Below, one piece after another: positions 20,368 to 30,866 of a stretch of DNA of 64,000 bases. The translations under genes and the position numbers were made by a program. The notes beneath the pieces are model-generated. The model saw only the letters and a program-made list of their open reading frames with translations, did no database searches and was not told the DNA's origin. The first letter of the stretch is position 1, and each line of letters starts with the position of its first letter. This DNA comes from Nitzschia sp. pyKryTriq1. Lineage: Eukaryota; Bacillariophyta; Bacillariophyceae; Bacillariales; Bacillariaceae. Location: NCBI GenBank assembly GCA_956465555.1, contig OY101128.1, positions 496,001 to 560,000 of the forward strand, in the 5' to 3' direction.

Positions 20368-21898
20368 AGGTCTGAAGGTGTGTTACTGTAGATGGGTAAC
20401 GCTACGAGAAGCAACTGCTGCAATCCTTTCGCTCTATCTGGCGCAAGAAACGAGATTCATTGCTCTCGACCGTCATGGCAGTATACCTAAATTAGACAAC
20501 GCACTTTTTCGCTGCTTTACGATACATAGTATCGGTACGGTACCACCATAGTACCGGTAGTGTCATAGTCTCTATTCCGTCCTACACTCGTACCTGCTGG
20601 TGCTGGTACCAGGTAGTCTACTGTCAACAAATCTGCAGGGTACCTGGTATCCATACGCCCCCTCACACCCTCCCTCCTCCATGAACTTACCACTATCATC
20701 TACTGTACCTGTACGGTAGCCTACATACAATTCAGAATTCATGATATCGGTTGAAACGACGAAGACGCTACCGGTATTTTCTAGTAGACTACTGCGTGGA
20801 AGGGGTCCACAACGCGTACACCACGCTCTTTGCGCGCTCAGAATACAGTATGGACCCCTGCTCTGTGGTTTTCTTCAATAACACGACGATGACAAGTACC
20901 GACCACGAACCAAGCATATATGCGTGAAGCTACATCACTTTTCAATCCATCCTATCAGCACAACGGACCAACCGGCAGATATGTTGACGAAACCTCTGAG
21001 TATCGACCTATTGGCAATCCATAGAAAGAGCGTGATGGGATGGTAGTAAGTTATAATCTTGACGGATGGTAGGTTCCTCATTAAGTAGAGTACCGGTAGA
21101 GTAGAGAGAGAGTAGTAGAGCTACTAGTAGAGAGAGTAGCAAACATAGGGACGCTACCAGTACAGGTACCACGTACTGGGGGGGGGGGGGGGGGGTTGTA
21201 GGTATCATACCGGTGGATCGCATACCCCCCGGCCTAGTCTAGACTTGGAGATGAGCCGCGGCCCACCGCCACCAGATAGAGGATGGGGCATCTGCTGTAG
21301 TAACTTCTTCGTAAACTATTTTGAAAAGTATGGTACCTTGCTTGCTTGCAACTTGCAACCACTGCTTTTGGAAAAGACCCGCTGGTGTTGCATCGAATCG
21401 TCCAATTGAAACCTTGCTTTGCCACTCTTTCGAAGCTGGAAGCTGCGGTTCGTAGAACAAGAAGAAGTGAATTCTTTCTTTCTTGATTTGGACGACTCTA
21501 GTAGTCGAGACTAGGTACGGACGTAGTAGTGTACTTCGAATACCATTACGAGAGAAGACGGCGACGCAGAAAGGAATGACGAGGCTTTGGAGGGCATATC
21601 AACGCTTTCCAACAATCGTTTCTTTCTTCGCGAACTTTCAGACTTTCCAGATTTATTATTATTGCCCCAAACAAGAAACTTCAACCCAATCTCGAGAAAA
21701 CGTGGCGACATCTCCCAAATCAGATGAGAAAATGTGACGATAGCTTGAAACTTGAAACGAAAACGTGAACCCCAAACCTCGTCGGACAACCGAACGAGCG
21801 GGTAACTCATCTCACAATTTCCAACTAGTGCCAACTGAAAACCCAAATTACTCAGCTGCACATTGTTTTTTTGAAGAAGATCAATCCAAATCGCCAAG
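20368..21898. other. Intergenic spacer with GTAC-rich stretch
   Basis: No supported gene. GGTACCGG/TACCGGTA words cluster at 20,520-20,800 and 21,085-21,215. A (ct/ag)-rich, partly self-complementary stretch lies at 21,090-21,140. An 18-nt G homopolymer is listed separately. The last few hundred bases should hold the SLC4 promoter. Confidence 0.6.
21178..21195 (+). repeat. Poly-G homopolymer (18 nt)
   Basis: Eighteen consecutive G on the plus strand in intergenic DNA. Run length may vary or be misread by sequencing; it could also fold as a quadruplex. Confidence 0.85.
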
Positions 21899-23815
21899 AT
21901 GGAACCTACCAAGAAAGCTTCCAAGAGCAACGCCGACTTGGTTCCGAATGCCGGAAAAGTCTTCATCGGTAAGTGATGATGAGGATCTTGATCATCATGA
22001 TGATGATGGAACAACCCAATCCATTGAAGACGACTAAGACTATGTTGATTTCTGATTTTCATAATATTTACTTTCATTTTTTCTACACCAGAGCCCGGCA
22101 AGCCATGGGGTCGCGGTCTCATGGAGGATCTCCGAACAACTGTCGGAACCCATTGGGTCTCTGAAATGACCAACTTCAACCAGAAGACTGTCGCTGTGTC
22201 CCTTCTCATGTTCATCACCGTGATTGCTCCTACATTGACCTTCGGCGCCGTCTACAGTCGAAACACCGAAAACAACATCGGTGCCATCGAGACTATCCTT
22301 GCCACTTGCTGGGTCGGTCTCTTCATGTCTCTATTCAGTGGTATGCCCACCGTCATCATTGGATCTACTGGACCTGTCTTGATTATGAGTACCGTGATTT
22401 ACGACATGTCCAAGAATCTTGATATTCCCTTCCTACCCTTTTATGCCTGGGTCTCGATCTGGACCTTCGGATACACGTCGTTTACCGCCTTTTTCGACCT
22501 TACTCGATACGTCCGATACGCTACGCGATTCACCGACGACATCTTCGCGTTGTTGATTGTTTCGATTTTCATCTTGAACGCTATCGGAAGTCCGTTCGGA
22601 CCTGGTGGTCTCCTTCGGTACTTGGACCCCGATAACCTTTTCCATGAAAGCAACGCGGACAATGAAGACTACAGCAAGCAAGAGACTGCCCTGTTGAGTA
22701 TCATTTTGGGTCTCGGAACTACTGCCACCATCTTTTTCTTCCGTGGCTTCAAGAACTCGGGTTTCTTCTGCAACCAAGATATCCGTGACTCCGTTCACGA
22801 CTTTGGTGTCACTGTCGCTGTCATCATTTGGGCCGTTGTTGCCAACGTTGGCTTCCCCGACATCGAGGTCCCTGGATTGAATGTTCCCGACAGCTTCGAA
22901 CCCACCTACGCCTGCTGCACTTCTGACTGTACAACTTTCTGGCCCGATGATTGTGAGGACCAAGCTGCTCCTGTCGGAACACGACCTTGGTTTGCTAACA
23001 TGGGTGATGTGAACGGCAAGAGCTGGGTCCCATTCATGGCCGCTGGACCCGCCCTCCTTTCTTACATCTTGTTTTACCTTGACAACGGTATCACGTGGCA
23101 CCTGATCTACAACCCTGGTAACAACCTGAAGCACGGAGAATCCTACAACTGGGATCTTTTCCTGAATGGTTTTACCAACATGATCAATGGTTTCCTCGGA
23201 CTTCCTTGGCTCGTGGCCACCACCGTTCCTTGCATTGTTCACTTGAACAACCTTGCCGAGAAGGATAAGGACGGTAAAATCGTCCGTGTTCAAGAGACCC
23301 GGCTGACCTACTTCTTCTCGCACTTGTTGGTCGGTCTTTCGCTTCTTTTCTTGACCGCCCTCAAGCAGATCCCTCTCCCCGTCTTGCTGGGTGTGTTCCT
23401 GTTCATGGGTCTCTCCTCCTTGCCCGGAATTCAATTCTGGAACCGTTTCCTCCTCTTCTTCCAACAACCGAGCCAGTTCGCAGAGAAGCCCTTCACCAAG
23501 TACATGACGACCAAGCGCATCCACATGTTCACCCTCTTCCAGATTGTGTTCTTCTTGGGTGTCTTTTTTGTGCAGAACACACCATCGGTTGCCATCATTT
23601 TCCCCTTCATGACTCTCTTGTGTATTCCCGCCCGTCTGTTCTTGGCGCCCAAGTTCTTTGAGGGCTGGGAGCTTTGCTTGTTGGACGGCTACGACGAGGA
23701 AGTCGAAGAATGGATCGCTGCCAAGGAAGCATCCTTGCGCGAGGACTACGACTCGTCCTCTGACGCCAGTCCTACCGAGATGAACACCAACGTCGTCGGT
23801 GAGGACAATGTATAG
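21899..23815 (+). CDS. SLC4-family anion (bicarbonate) transporter
   Basis: Exon 1 21899-21968, intron 21969-22091 (GTAAGT to ACCAG, 123 nt), exon 2 22092-23815; 597 residues. The fold is the SLC4 membrane domain with a short N-terminal tail: RGLMEDLRTTVGTHWVSEM, then a first membrane pair, then PTVIIGSTGPVLIM, which is the conserved TM3 substrate-site region. Then come many hydrophobic segments, KQIPLPVLLGVFLFMG near 410-425, and an acidic cytosolic tail (GYDEEVEEW to GEDNV). In diatoms such proteins bring in bicarbonate for the carbon-concentrating mechanism; borate transport (Bor1-like) is the main alternative. The animal-type N-terminal cytosolic domain is absent. Codon use is visibly biased toward C-ending codons, suggesting strong expression. 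A truncated inverted copy of its 3' end lies at 5637-6056. Confidence 0.92.
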
Positions 23816-24039
23816 ACTACTATAGTTTGTACAGTAAAATGCATAGAATCAGTTTTGATGGTGCATAGACTGCGAGTACAAGTACGCACAGTATAATGAA
23901 AAAGACAACTGTACATGAATCACCCTGGTAGAATGGGTGGATGAACGTCGTCGAAAACGGTTCCGGACTCCCGTGCCATAACACTCGCAGTACCGTTGTT
24001 TTTAGCACTCCTTGGCAGTACTTGTACACTGTACTAGTG

Positions 24040-26265
24040 CTACAAGAGCCCAAAGACAGTGGAATGGATTTCGTGGACGCAGTCTTCGTGCTGTTTCCCA
24101 ATTTCTCGTAGTCGGTTCTTCATCTCGGAATGACTGATTCGGAATTGCATAAGCTCCGCCTCCATCTGATCCTTTTCCAATTCCGTCTTGGTCTTGGATA
24201 GAAGTGCAGACGACAACTGCTCGTGCATTTGGAGCTGGGCAGATTCCAACTCGGCGATTCGTCGCTGGGACTCTTCTGCTGACGTTTGCAAATTTTGACG
24301 GTCGATCATGAGCTGATCATTCGAGCGCTCAAGACAATCCATGGCGGCCTTGGTGATTTTAAGACGATATTCCAGCGATATGTAGCGTTTCTCGGCTGCT
24401 TCCGATTGCACATGTTTTAGATGCTGGAGCTCCTCCAGCTGGGCTTCCAGCTGAACGTTTGAAATTGAACGCTGTTCCAACTCACTGAGAAGCTGGGACT
24501 GACTGGCCACATGTTGGGCCGCAACTAGGATACCTTCTGCCCGGTGCTCTTCGAGCTGGTCTCTCAATCGAGTTGTTTCTTCTTCCAATAGTTCACAGGT
24601 GCTTTCGGCCTCCCAAGTGCCCTGTTTGGCCACTCGGGCATTTACGGTTTCTTCTTCCAGCTTCTCGAGCAGATTGGATTTTTCAAGAGCAAGGGTGGTG
24701 ATCTTGGCATCGTACTTTTGCATCATGGATTCTTTCATCTGCTTCTCTTGTTCAACCAGCTGCTTCTTCTCGGTCATCAGCTGCTCTATCTGGGTTAGTG
24801 CGCTGGCATGCTTCGTTTCTAGAGAACGGTACTGTAGTCTTTGAAATGCCAGCCTGGATTCGTAGTCTTGCAAACGTCGTTCGGTTTCCTGTTGTCCTGT
24901 TTCCTGCGCGACAAGAAGACTCTCGACTTGTTGTCGAAGATGCTCATTGCTACTTGACAGTCGATCGACATTTTGGGCATGAAATTGCTCCTGCAGGGTT
25001 CGTGTCGTCGTCCTTTCTTGATGGTTGGCGGTCGATCCTCCCACTTTGGAGAATTCATCTTCGAGTCGACTTCGAAGGCTGGCATTTTTCGATCGAAGCT
25101 TGGAAATGGTCGACTCCTTCTCCTTGGACGACGATGACTCTTCAACAACTATTGGTAGTGGTTCTTGTCTAGAAGAAGGATCAGTGGACTGGAGGGAAAA
25201 CGTGGGCGCTGCTGCTACCACCGGAAGATTGATCGATGTCAGTAGGCGAGGGGATGGTTGCTCTTTGGAGGACCAAAATTGTGGTGCTGCTGTGGTGGTA
25301 GTAGAAATCCTGGGCGGACTCATGGTCGTCGTCACTGCTTGTAATTCTTGTGCTTGCACCTTTTGGCGTAGTTGGGCATTCTCTAGTTTGTAGGATTCCA
25401 ACTGAGCCTGAATTTGCAAAAATTGGTCGCCCAAGATATCGATATCCAAATGAGGAGTGCTGCGCTCCTCGTTCCACGCAAATTGAAATACTTCAATCTG
25501 TCTCTTGGCTTCATTTAACTCGCGTCGCAAATCGCCAACTGTTTTCGATGAATCTTCTTCCAGTTGTTGAAGACGCTTTTGATAATGATAATGATAGTGA
25601 CCATCATCTCGTTCTTGCTGTTGATAGTGACCATCATCTCGTTCTTGATGTGACAAGGAGAAGACAGCTTGTTTTCTTGGATCATCATTAACATCATCAA
25701 GGTTTTGTTGCGACTGCTGGGAGTTCCTTGCGGGTGGATGACGACAAGAACATGCTGATATTCTTCTATTTTCATCTTGATCCTCATAAAAATATGACGA
25801 TCTTGCTTCTTGTAGTTTGAGTTGTGGTTGTTCGTTGTCATCTTCCATCTTGTTGTTGATGTTGTTGGTATTGATGTTTGGAGTTGGTGCTGCCACAAGT
25901 GAAAGCGGCGACGACGACGAGGTGTTTAGTAGGAAACGGCTCGAGCTGCTGCTGCTGGTGATCCGTCTAATTACGAAGGGACTTTCCCACTCTCCTGTTG
26001 CGGATCCTCCTCCTCCTTGATAGGAAGCATCCATTCCAGATGTGGATGTACTAACAGTTGTGTCAGTTGTATCTTCGTCGCCCATCATCACCGTCATTAA
26101 TGGCGTAGTAGGAGTACAAAAAGAAGTGTGCTTTGATGATAGTGGTGGTGGTGGCTTCCAAAGTTGTGGAAACGGGAGCGGCGATGAGGAGCGGAGTGGA
26201 CTTTTGGGCCACTGAGAAAGCACGATGGAATCATCGTCATCATCATCCATCAGGTGGTGTTGCAT
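24040..26265 (-). CDS. Coiled-coil protein, 741 residues
   Basis: An intronless frame from the ATG at 26265 (a second ATG at residue 6). Residues about 1-190 are Ser/Asp/Gln-rich and disordered. From about 210 to 730 the protein is nearly continuous heptad-like sequence rich in Glu, Gln, Leu, Lys and Arg (SKTVGDLRRELNEAKRQIEV and on). No enzymatic motif was seen. A cytoskeletal, centrosomal or scaffold role is plausible but unproven. It converges on the SLC4 gene with 224 nt between stops. It is one of five long coiled-coil genes in this window. Confidence 0.75.
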   Translation of the reverse strand: MQHHLMDDDDDDSIVLSQWPKSPLRSSSPLPFPQLWKPPPPLSSKHTSFCTPTTPLMTVMMGDEDTTDTTVSTSTSGMDASYQGGGGSATGEWESPFVIRRITSSSSSSRFLLNTSSSSPLSLVAAPTPNINTNNINNKMEDDNEQPQLKLQEARSSYFYEDQDENRRISACSCRHPPARNSQQSQQNLDDVNDDPRKQAVFSLSHQERDDGHYQQQERDDGHYHYHYQKRLQQLEEDSSKTVGDLRRELNEAKRQIEVFQFAWNEERSTPHLDIDILGDQFLQIQAQLESYKLENAQLRQKVQAQELQAVTTTMSPPRISTTTTAAPQFWSSKEQPSPRLLTSINLPVVAAAPTFSLQSTDPSSRQEPLPIVVEESSSSKEKESTISKLRSKNASLRSRLEDEFSKVGGSTANHQERTTTRTLQEQFHAQNVDRLSSSNEHLRQQVESLLVAQETGQQETERRLQDYESRLAFQRLQYRSLETKHASALTQIEQLMTEKKQLVEQEKQMKESMMQKYDAKITTLALEKSNLLEKLEEETVNARVAKQGTWEAESTCELLEEETTRLRDQLEEHRAEGILVAAQHVASQSQLLSELEQRSISNVQLEAQLEELQHLKHVQSEAAEKRYISLEYRLKITKAAMDCLERSNDQLMIDRQNLQTSAEESQRRIAELESAQLQMHEQLSSALLSKTKTELEKDQMEAELMQFRISHSEMKNRLREIGKQHEDCVHEIHSTVFGLL

Positions 26266-26814
26266 TGTGGTGATATTTCGTTGCTACTTATGAATCGTTT
26301 GATGCTTGGTTGGGGTGGAACGAACAAGCAAGGGTGAGATGAGATGATTGAACTATGTATGATTGAATTATGACGATGGTTCTTACTTTTATTTTCGCGA
26401 TTTCAAATTCCAGCCACCTGCCGAAAGACATCGCCGATGAAGCTTTCATTCAAATGTATACAGAACTGATTAAGAGCATAAACTTTTCAGACGTGGATAT
26501 GACTTTCGACTGGATCGAATCATTCGATGACTGTGACGTGTGAAGTGTGAAGTCTGGCCTGCGCCGGAGCGATCTTTTCTGGCATCGCGCGTGATCCGTC
26601 GTGGACAAAAAACAGCAGGGTTCACGCCGCCGGTCTCGCTGAGAAAAAGAAAAAAGATCTCGAAGAGACGTTCGGGAAGCAAGCGAGCGACATAGCCGAC
26701 GGCAAACAGCAAGTCTTTTTCATTCCTCCATCCATTGAAAATCCGTCGGTGTCTTTTATTCATAAGTGTCATTACTACAGTTAGTACTGTACCTGTACCT
26801 GTACCTGTGCAACA
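26266..26814. other. Divergent intergenic spacer
   Basis: No supported gene. It lies between two divergent starts, so it should contain both promoters. Just before the MYND-protein ATG there are three copies of the 6-mer CTGTAC/ACCTGT (near 26,787-26,808). Confidence 0.5.
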
Positions 26815-27405
26815 ATGTCGAATGTCAACGAGGTCATGTCCCAGCTGATGCGCGAGGGAAAACTGCAGCAGCTGGGATTTGGCAAGGCGATCAAATCGGT
26901 AGCCTTTGTGGACGGTCGCAAGTACGAAAAGGACGTGGCGTTGCGCCAGAATTCGACGCTCTACGAGTACCGTCTCAGTATTAATCAGCAGCTTCCCGTG
27001 TTGAAAAAGAGATTCGAGTACACGTTTTTGCATGTTCCAGATTGTGCCTTTGCGTAGTGTATCTTCCTCGAGCGCGTCGCCGGCGTCAGTGCATCTCATC
27101 CCCTCGCGTTCGAAAAATGTCTCGTTTGTACCAGAAAGACAAAGCTTTTCAACTGTTCCAAGTGCAATCATGTCGCTTATTGTGGTAGAGACTGTCAAGC
27201 TCGACACTGGAAGGGGATTTCTACTGGTGAGGAGCAAAAGAATCCCGACTGGGCGCATAAGCGAGCCTGCAAAAAGATGCAAACAGGCAGTGGACCCTAT
27301 GGGGGCACCTGGCTTCATACATTGCCGGAAACGACGAGTATCGTGGAACTAGATCTTGAGAATGGAATGATTCTCATTGACAAAGTGGCTGTGAGCAAGA
27401 AGTAA
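26815..27405 (+). CDS. MYND zinc-finger protein (two exons)
   Basis: Exon 1 26815-27017, intron 27018-27089 (GTACAC to GTCAG, 72 nt), exon 2 27090-27405; 172 residues. Both exons lie in one frame, but an in-frame TAG at 27055-27057 separates them. The 72-nt intron (a multiple of 3) removes it and joins LKKRFD to ASHPLAFEKC. The C-terminal half has a MYND finger: CLVC, CSKC, CGRDC, then HKRAC. MYND fingers bind short proline-rich peptides and often sit in transcriptional or chaperone adaptor proteins. The first 68 residues are helical without a known domain. If the intron is not real, this is a gene broken by one stop codon; conservation of the finger argues for splicing. Confidence 0.72.
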
Positions 27406-27715
27406 AAGAATGATGGGGGCGGGAAGCGGGGGTAGTGCATTGTCGGCTGCACTTGACAACAGCAGATCAATGAGACGATTAATCAAGAGTCGTCGGCGGG
27501 GGTGCGGATGTGGTGATTAGATTCTTGAAGCCAAGGGAAGGGATGTTACTAGAAAAGAGTTTGACGAGATAATACTAGTGTTGCAGGCTTTGGAGTGACC
27601 ACCACGACGGACGTATGGCTCAGTGGCTGCACCCTTTATCTTCAGTGTCGTCGTCTCGTCGGTGGCCCTGGAAACCAGCACAGAGAAATTCACAAATCGA
27701 TACACTCCTTTCTCG
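27406..27715. other. Short convergent spacer
   Basis: Nothing recognised; 3' flanks of two convergent genes. Confidence 0.6.
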
Positions 27716-28936
27716 CTATAGCTTCTTGTGACTTCTCCCTTTCTTTTTCATCATCTTCTCATCCTTGGGATGAACACAGTAGCGGCCGCTGACATTCAGA
27801 TTTGAATACGAGGGAAACGGCGTTGGCTCGAGGACAACACCGCCTGTGCTGCTTTCATCGGAGGGGGAAGAAGAGGGGAGAGGCGCGGCCATGAGCCGTA
27901 TCAAGTCATCGTCTCGTTGTCGATGTTGGGGGGCTGCCAAGGAACTGAGAACTGGTGCGGCAGGATACGCTTTTTGCTGCTGATGGCGCTGAGACGGCTG
28001 TACGATTTTCACAGCCAGAGGCGATGGCATATCCCCCCAGTTAGGATGCAGAGGTCTACTAGTCACGGGTGTGCCCGGTTGAAATATATCCGAGGCTAGG
28101 GCCGATGGGACAGCGTCGGAGGGGATGGACGACGCCGGGTTGTAGCCTTCCTGCCGTTGATGTTGAGCCACCTGTTGTTGCTCTTCTTCGTCCACGCGAA
28201 GTTTTTTCTCCCTGCGAATGCTTGATTTCGATTTGGAGCTTGATCGGTAGCGATCATGCAGGAGGTCTCGAATGATATACCCGATCTTTTCTCGAGCTAC
28301 TTGATCCCCAACTTCCCACCATGTACCATCCTTTTCTTTCTTGACAAAGGAACCAATGGGGGAGGCCTCCCGCACGGTCATGATGAGCTGTGAAATCACC
28401 TCGGTTTTCTCCTTTCGACTGCTGGCCTCCAAGTACTTCGGAAGCGAAGCAGTTGCCAAGACACGAAGTCTCTGGTTCCCAACAGAATTGTTTGGGATTC
28501 GACCTTTCCCCACAATAACTGAATAAGGAGTTGGTTCGAAATCCGCCGGAAGGCGTGTCTGTTCTTTAGTCTGGTGGGTTTTGCTGGCTGCGGCGACGAC
28601 GGCGGGGCAATCATCAGACTCATTTGTAGACGCGTCGTCGTCTAGTTTACTACCAGCAGAAGGAAGCAAAGCAATCCCCGAGTTGCCATGTTCCACACTT
28701 GAATAGCTGTGGAGATAATCTTTGACGAACGAGGATTGTTTTGACGAGGACCCATCGTTAGTATAAGTAATATTAGGGTTTCGTCCGAGGTCAGCATTGT
28801 CGTCCCGAGTGTCGTTGTATGATTCGTCGTCACCGTTACTCCATGTTGCGCTGTACATTCTTGACTCGGATGGTGCTTGGTGCTGAAGGAACGAATTACA
28901 AAAAGTGATTGGGAAGAACACGACAGATTCATTCAT
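27716..28936 (-). CDS. DUF6824-type domain protein
   Basis: A 406-residue frame. Residues about 136-232 match the conserved diatom domain annotated as DUF6824: PTPYSVIVGKGRIPNNSVGN, then LPKYLEASSRKEKTEVI, then DGTWWEVGDQVAREKIGYI. The flanks are Ser/Gln/Pro-rich and disordered. A basic RREKKLR stretch follows the domain and could be a nuclear signal. A DNA-binding or regulatory role is only a guess. The first 26 residues are doubtful: a GTGAGG to CTTCAG intron (about 28,883-28,956 on the minus strand) may remove them, in which case translation starts at MYSATWSNG (ATG at 28858) and the intron is in the 5' UTR. Confidence 0.78.
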   Translation of the reverse strand: MNESVVFFPITFCNSFLQHQAPSESRMYSATWSNGDDESYNDTRDDNADLGRNPNITYTNDGSSSKQSSFVKDYLHSYSSVEHGNSGIALLPSAGSKLDDDASTNESDDCPAVVAAASKTHQTKEQTRLPADFEPTPYSVIVGKGRIPNNSVGNQRLRVLATASLPKYLEASSRKEKTEVISQLIMTVREASPIGSFVKKEKDGTWWEVGDQVAREKIGYIIRDLLHDRYRSSSKSKSSIRREKKLRVDEEEQQQVAQHQRQEGYNPASSIPSDAVPSALASDIFQPGTPVTSRPLHPNWGDMPSPLAVKIVQPSQRHQQQKAYPAAPVLSSLAAPQHRQRDDDLIRLMAAPLPSSSPSDESSTGGVVLEPTPFPSYSNLNVSGRYCVHPKDEKMMKKKGRSHKKL

Positions 28937-29770
28937 TTATTCTTGTTTCCTCACCAATGTTGGACGAGAGGAATGGTAGTACCACTACTCGTAGTATGAT
29001 GTAAGTTCAAGAATGCTCGTCAGATTCCTTGTGCTGTGAGTAGTGGTGACAATTGTTTTCTCCTCGTCGTTCCGAGACATTTCATACCGGAACAGTTGCA
29101 TTTTGGTGGAAAATCAAGTTTAAAGGTGTGCTGTTTTCCAGCGTAAAAATAATACTACCCCAGCACCATAGTCGCAGTCGTCATCTTGAATTATTTTTTG
29201 TGGTCGCTACCGTAGCGTAGCATTCGCATTCTCAGAGGAGGAGTCCTCAATGGATCAGATTCAGTGCATGCAGTTTGTAATCCGGTATTAAAGTTCCTTA
29301 TGTTTGGATTTTTATTATGGCCTTTAATAAATCCAAATTTCTAGTTGCTCGTGCTAGCTGATTTCAATAATTGGCATGGCATTAATGGCTAAGTTTTGGT
29401 GCAAATATTATATTGTTATTGAGCTCGCCGGCCGGACGGATGATGTAGTCTCGTTACTGTAGTACGAGTAGTAGTTTCACCAGATATAAAATAATTATTG
29501 TTCTGACGACTTCGGCCGCCACCAGATACACGAGCGGTACAAGTACCGGTAGCAAACAATAATAAATATGAAGAAGAACACCGCTGGACTTCAAGTTGTC
29601 CTCACTATACCCTTTGGTACAACAGGCTCTTCCTCATCCTCGTATTAGCGCATGGCAGACCCCTTTTCCGAATCAATAGTAGACTAGACTATGTACCGGT
29701 AGTACCAGGCGCAGCTTTTATTTTTTGGAGGCTAAAACTCGAAGGATTTCATGTTGTACTCTTCACGGAC

Positions 29771-30083
29771 CAACTGAATTCATTCAGTCAAATCGACTGA
29801 ATTCAGTTAGTACCTCTCATGAGGGTCCACAAATACGAAAACTCCTCATTTGGAAGCAAACGTCATATCAAAATAGAATAGAGAATATGGCAAGTTTGCA
29901 TATTGAAATGCAAGGTCTAAGAATAGAGTTTTGGTTTTGGTTGTTTGACAATTTTGTGTATGTGTGGGATGAATATTTTCACAATTCACACAACAACATT
30001 TGTTTGGATAGTATTCTCAGAATTTATTTTTATTGATTCTTCACATTGTAGTAATTAATAATAAATTGACTGAATTCAGTCAG
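29771..30083. repeat. AT-rich block bounded by palindromic ACTGAATTCAGT words
   Basis: ACTGAATTCA occurs at 29,773 and in a palindromic form at 29,796-29,807. GACTGAATTCAGTC recurs at 30,068-30,081. The interior is AT-rich and lacks a gene. The boundaries could be inverted ends of a small non-autonomous element, but because the words are self-palindromic they could also be chance repeats. Confidence 0.35.
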
Positions 30084-30133
30084 TTTTGCGCGTCATGCGC
30101 CGCGAGAAGAAAAAAAATGCATTTTGTTGCTGC

Positions 30134-30180
30134 TGGTGTTGTTTGTGGTCATTGTCGCTACAATGACCACAACAACACCA
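30134..30180. repeat. Near-perfect hairpin, about 21-bp arms
   Basis: The left arm 30,134-30,155 (TGGTGTTGTTTGTGGTCATT and on) pairs with the right arm 30,160-30,180 with a single one-base bulge; the loop is CGCT. A third, partial copy of the arm (GGGTGTTGTTTGTGTCAT) is near 30,216-30,234. Confidence 0.8.
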
Positions 30181-30866
30181 CAGATGAGTGCCATTGCCCC
30201 TCATCTAACTGTGAGAGCACACTGGGTGTTGTTTGTGTCATCTTTGAAATAATTCCTCCAAGATGTCATAATATTATACTACACCAGTTCCAGCAAAGGG
30301 TCAAATGCAACTGTCCAAGTCACGAGTATGATGTGGCGTCAGGAGTGAGTCGTTTCTGTGTCTGCCGGTCTGCCGGTCGCTGGATCGAGGCTCACGCGGC
30401 AGCGCGAATTATTGCGCAAGGGTCATTCGGCTCTGGGCCCAATTACATCTACACAGTAGGGCCTACCGGTACGTACATACCGGTACATTCAGTACAGTAC
30501 CGTAGTTTCCGCTACGTAAAGTTGTACTGGGTTTCCCTACGGTAAAATGATTCGAGGGTCTTTTTTCCCAAGAAGAATGGAATCATCGGGGCATTTTTTC
30601 GGCGTGAAGTGCGAAAAGACAAAAGACCCCTCTCCATCGGCGACCAGCGCGCGCCTTTTAGTCATTACTGTACTACAGTAGTTGCTTTTATTTCGACTTT
30701 TGGTTGGTTCTTTCCCCCCACTACAACACTCGTTATCATAATATCTAGATGAATCATCTTCCTTTCATTTCAGGTTTGGTGCTAGTAGTAGTAGCGATAG
30801 AAATAAGTTTGTTTGACGGTACATACTGATTCACTCTGAACAAGTTCGATACAGCACCAGAGCACC

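Larger units (their letters stand above)
28937..30866. other. Long intergenic region with inverted and direct repeats
   Basis: No convincing gene. Two frames of 103 and 170 codons (29,725-30,036 and 30,033-30,545) have no recognisable domains and look accidental. Features listed separately are an AT-rich block bounded by ACTGAATTCA words (29,771-30,083) and a hairpin (30,134-30,180). GTACCGGT-type words occur near 29,540-29,560, 29,690-29,710 and 30,460-30,500. Confidence 0.55.

Noticed and set aside
21511-22218. 235-codon minus-strand frame over the SLC4 promoter and first exon
   Set aside because: Overlaps the real exon 1, intron and exon 2; no recognisable domain.
22433-23524. 363-codon minus-strand frame inside the SLC4 gene
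   Set aside because: Antisense shadow produced by biased codon use of the real gene.
26470-27318. 282-codon minus-strand frame opposite the MYND gene
   Set aside because: Antisense to a gene with a clear zinc finger; no domain of its own.
29725-30036. 103-codon frame in AT-rich DNA
   Set aside because: Low-information composition within a likely repeat block.
30033-30545. 170-codon Cys-rich frame in the long intergenic region
   Set aside because: Begins and runs through the repeat block and hairpin; Cys spacing fits no zinc finger I know.
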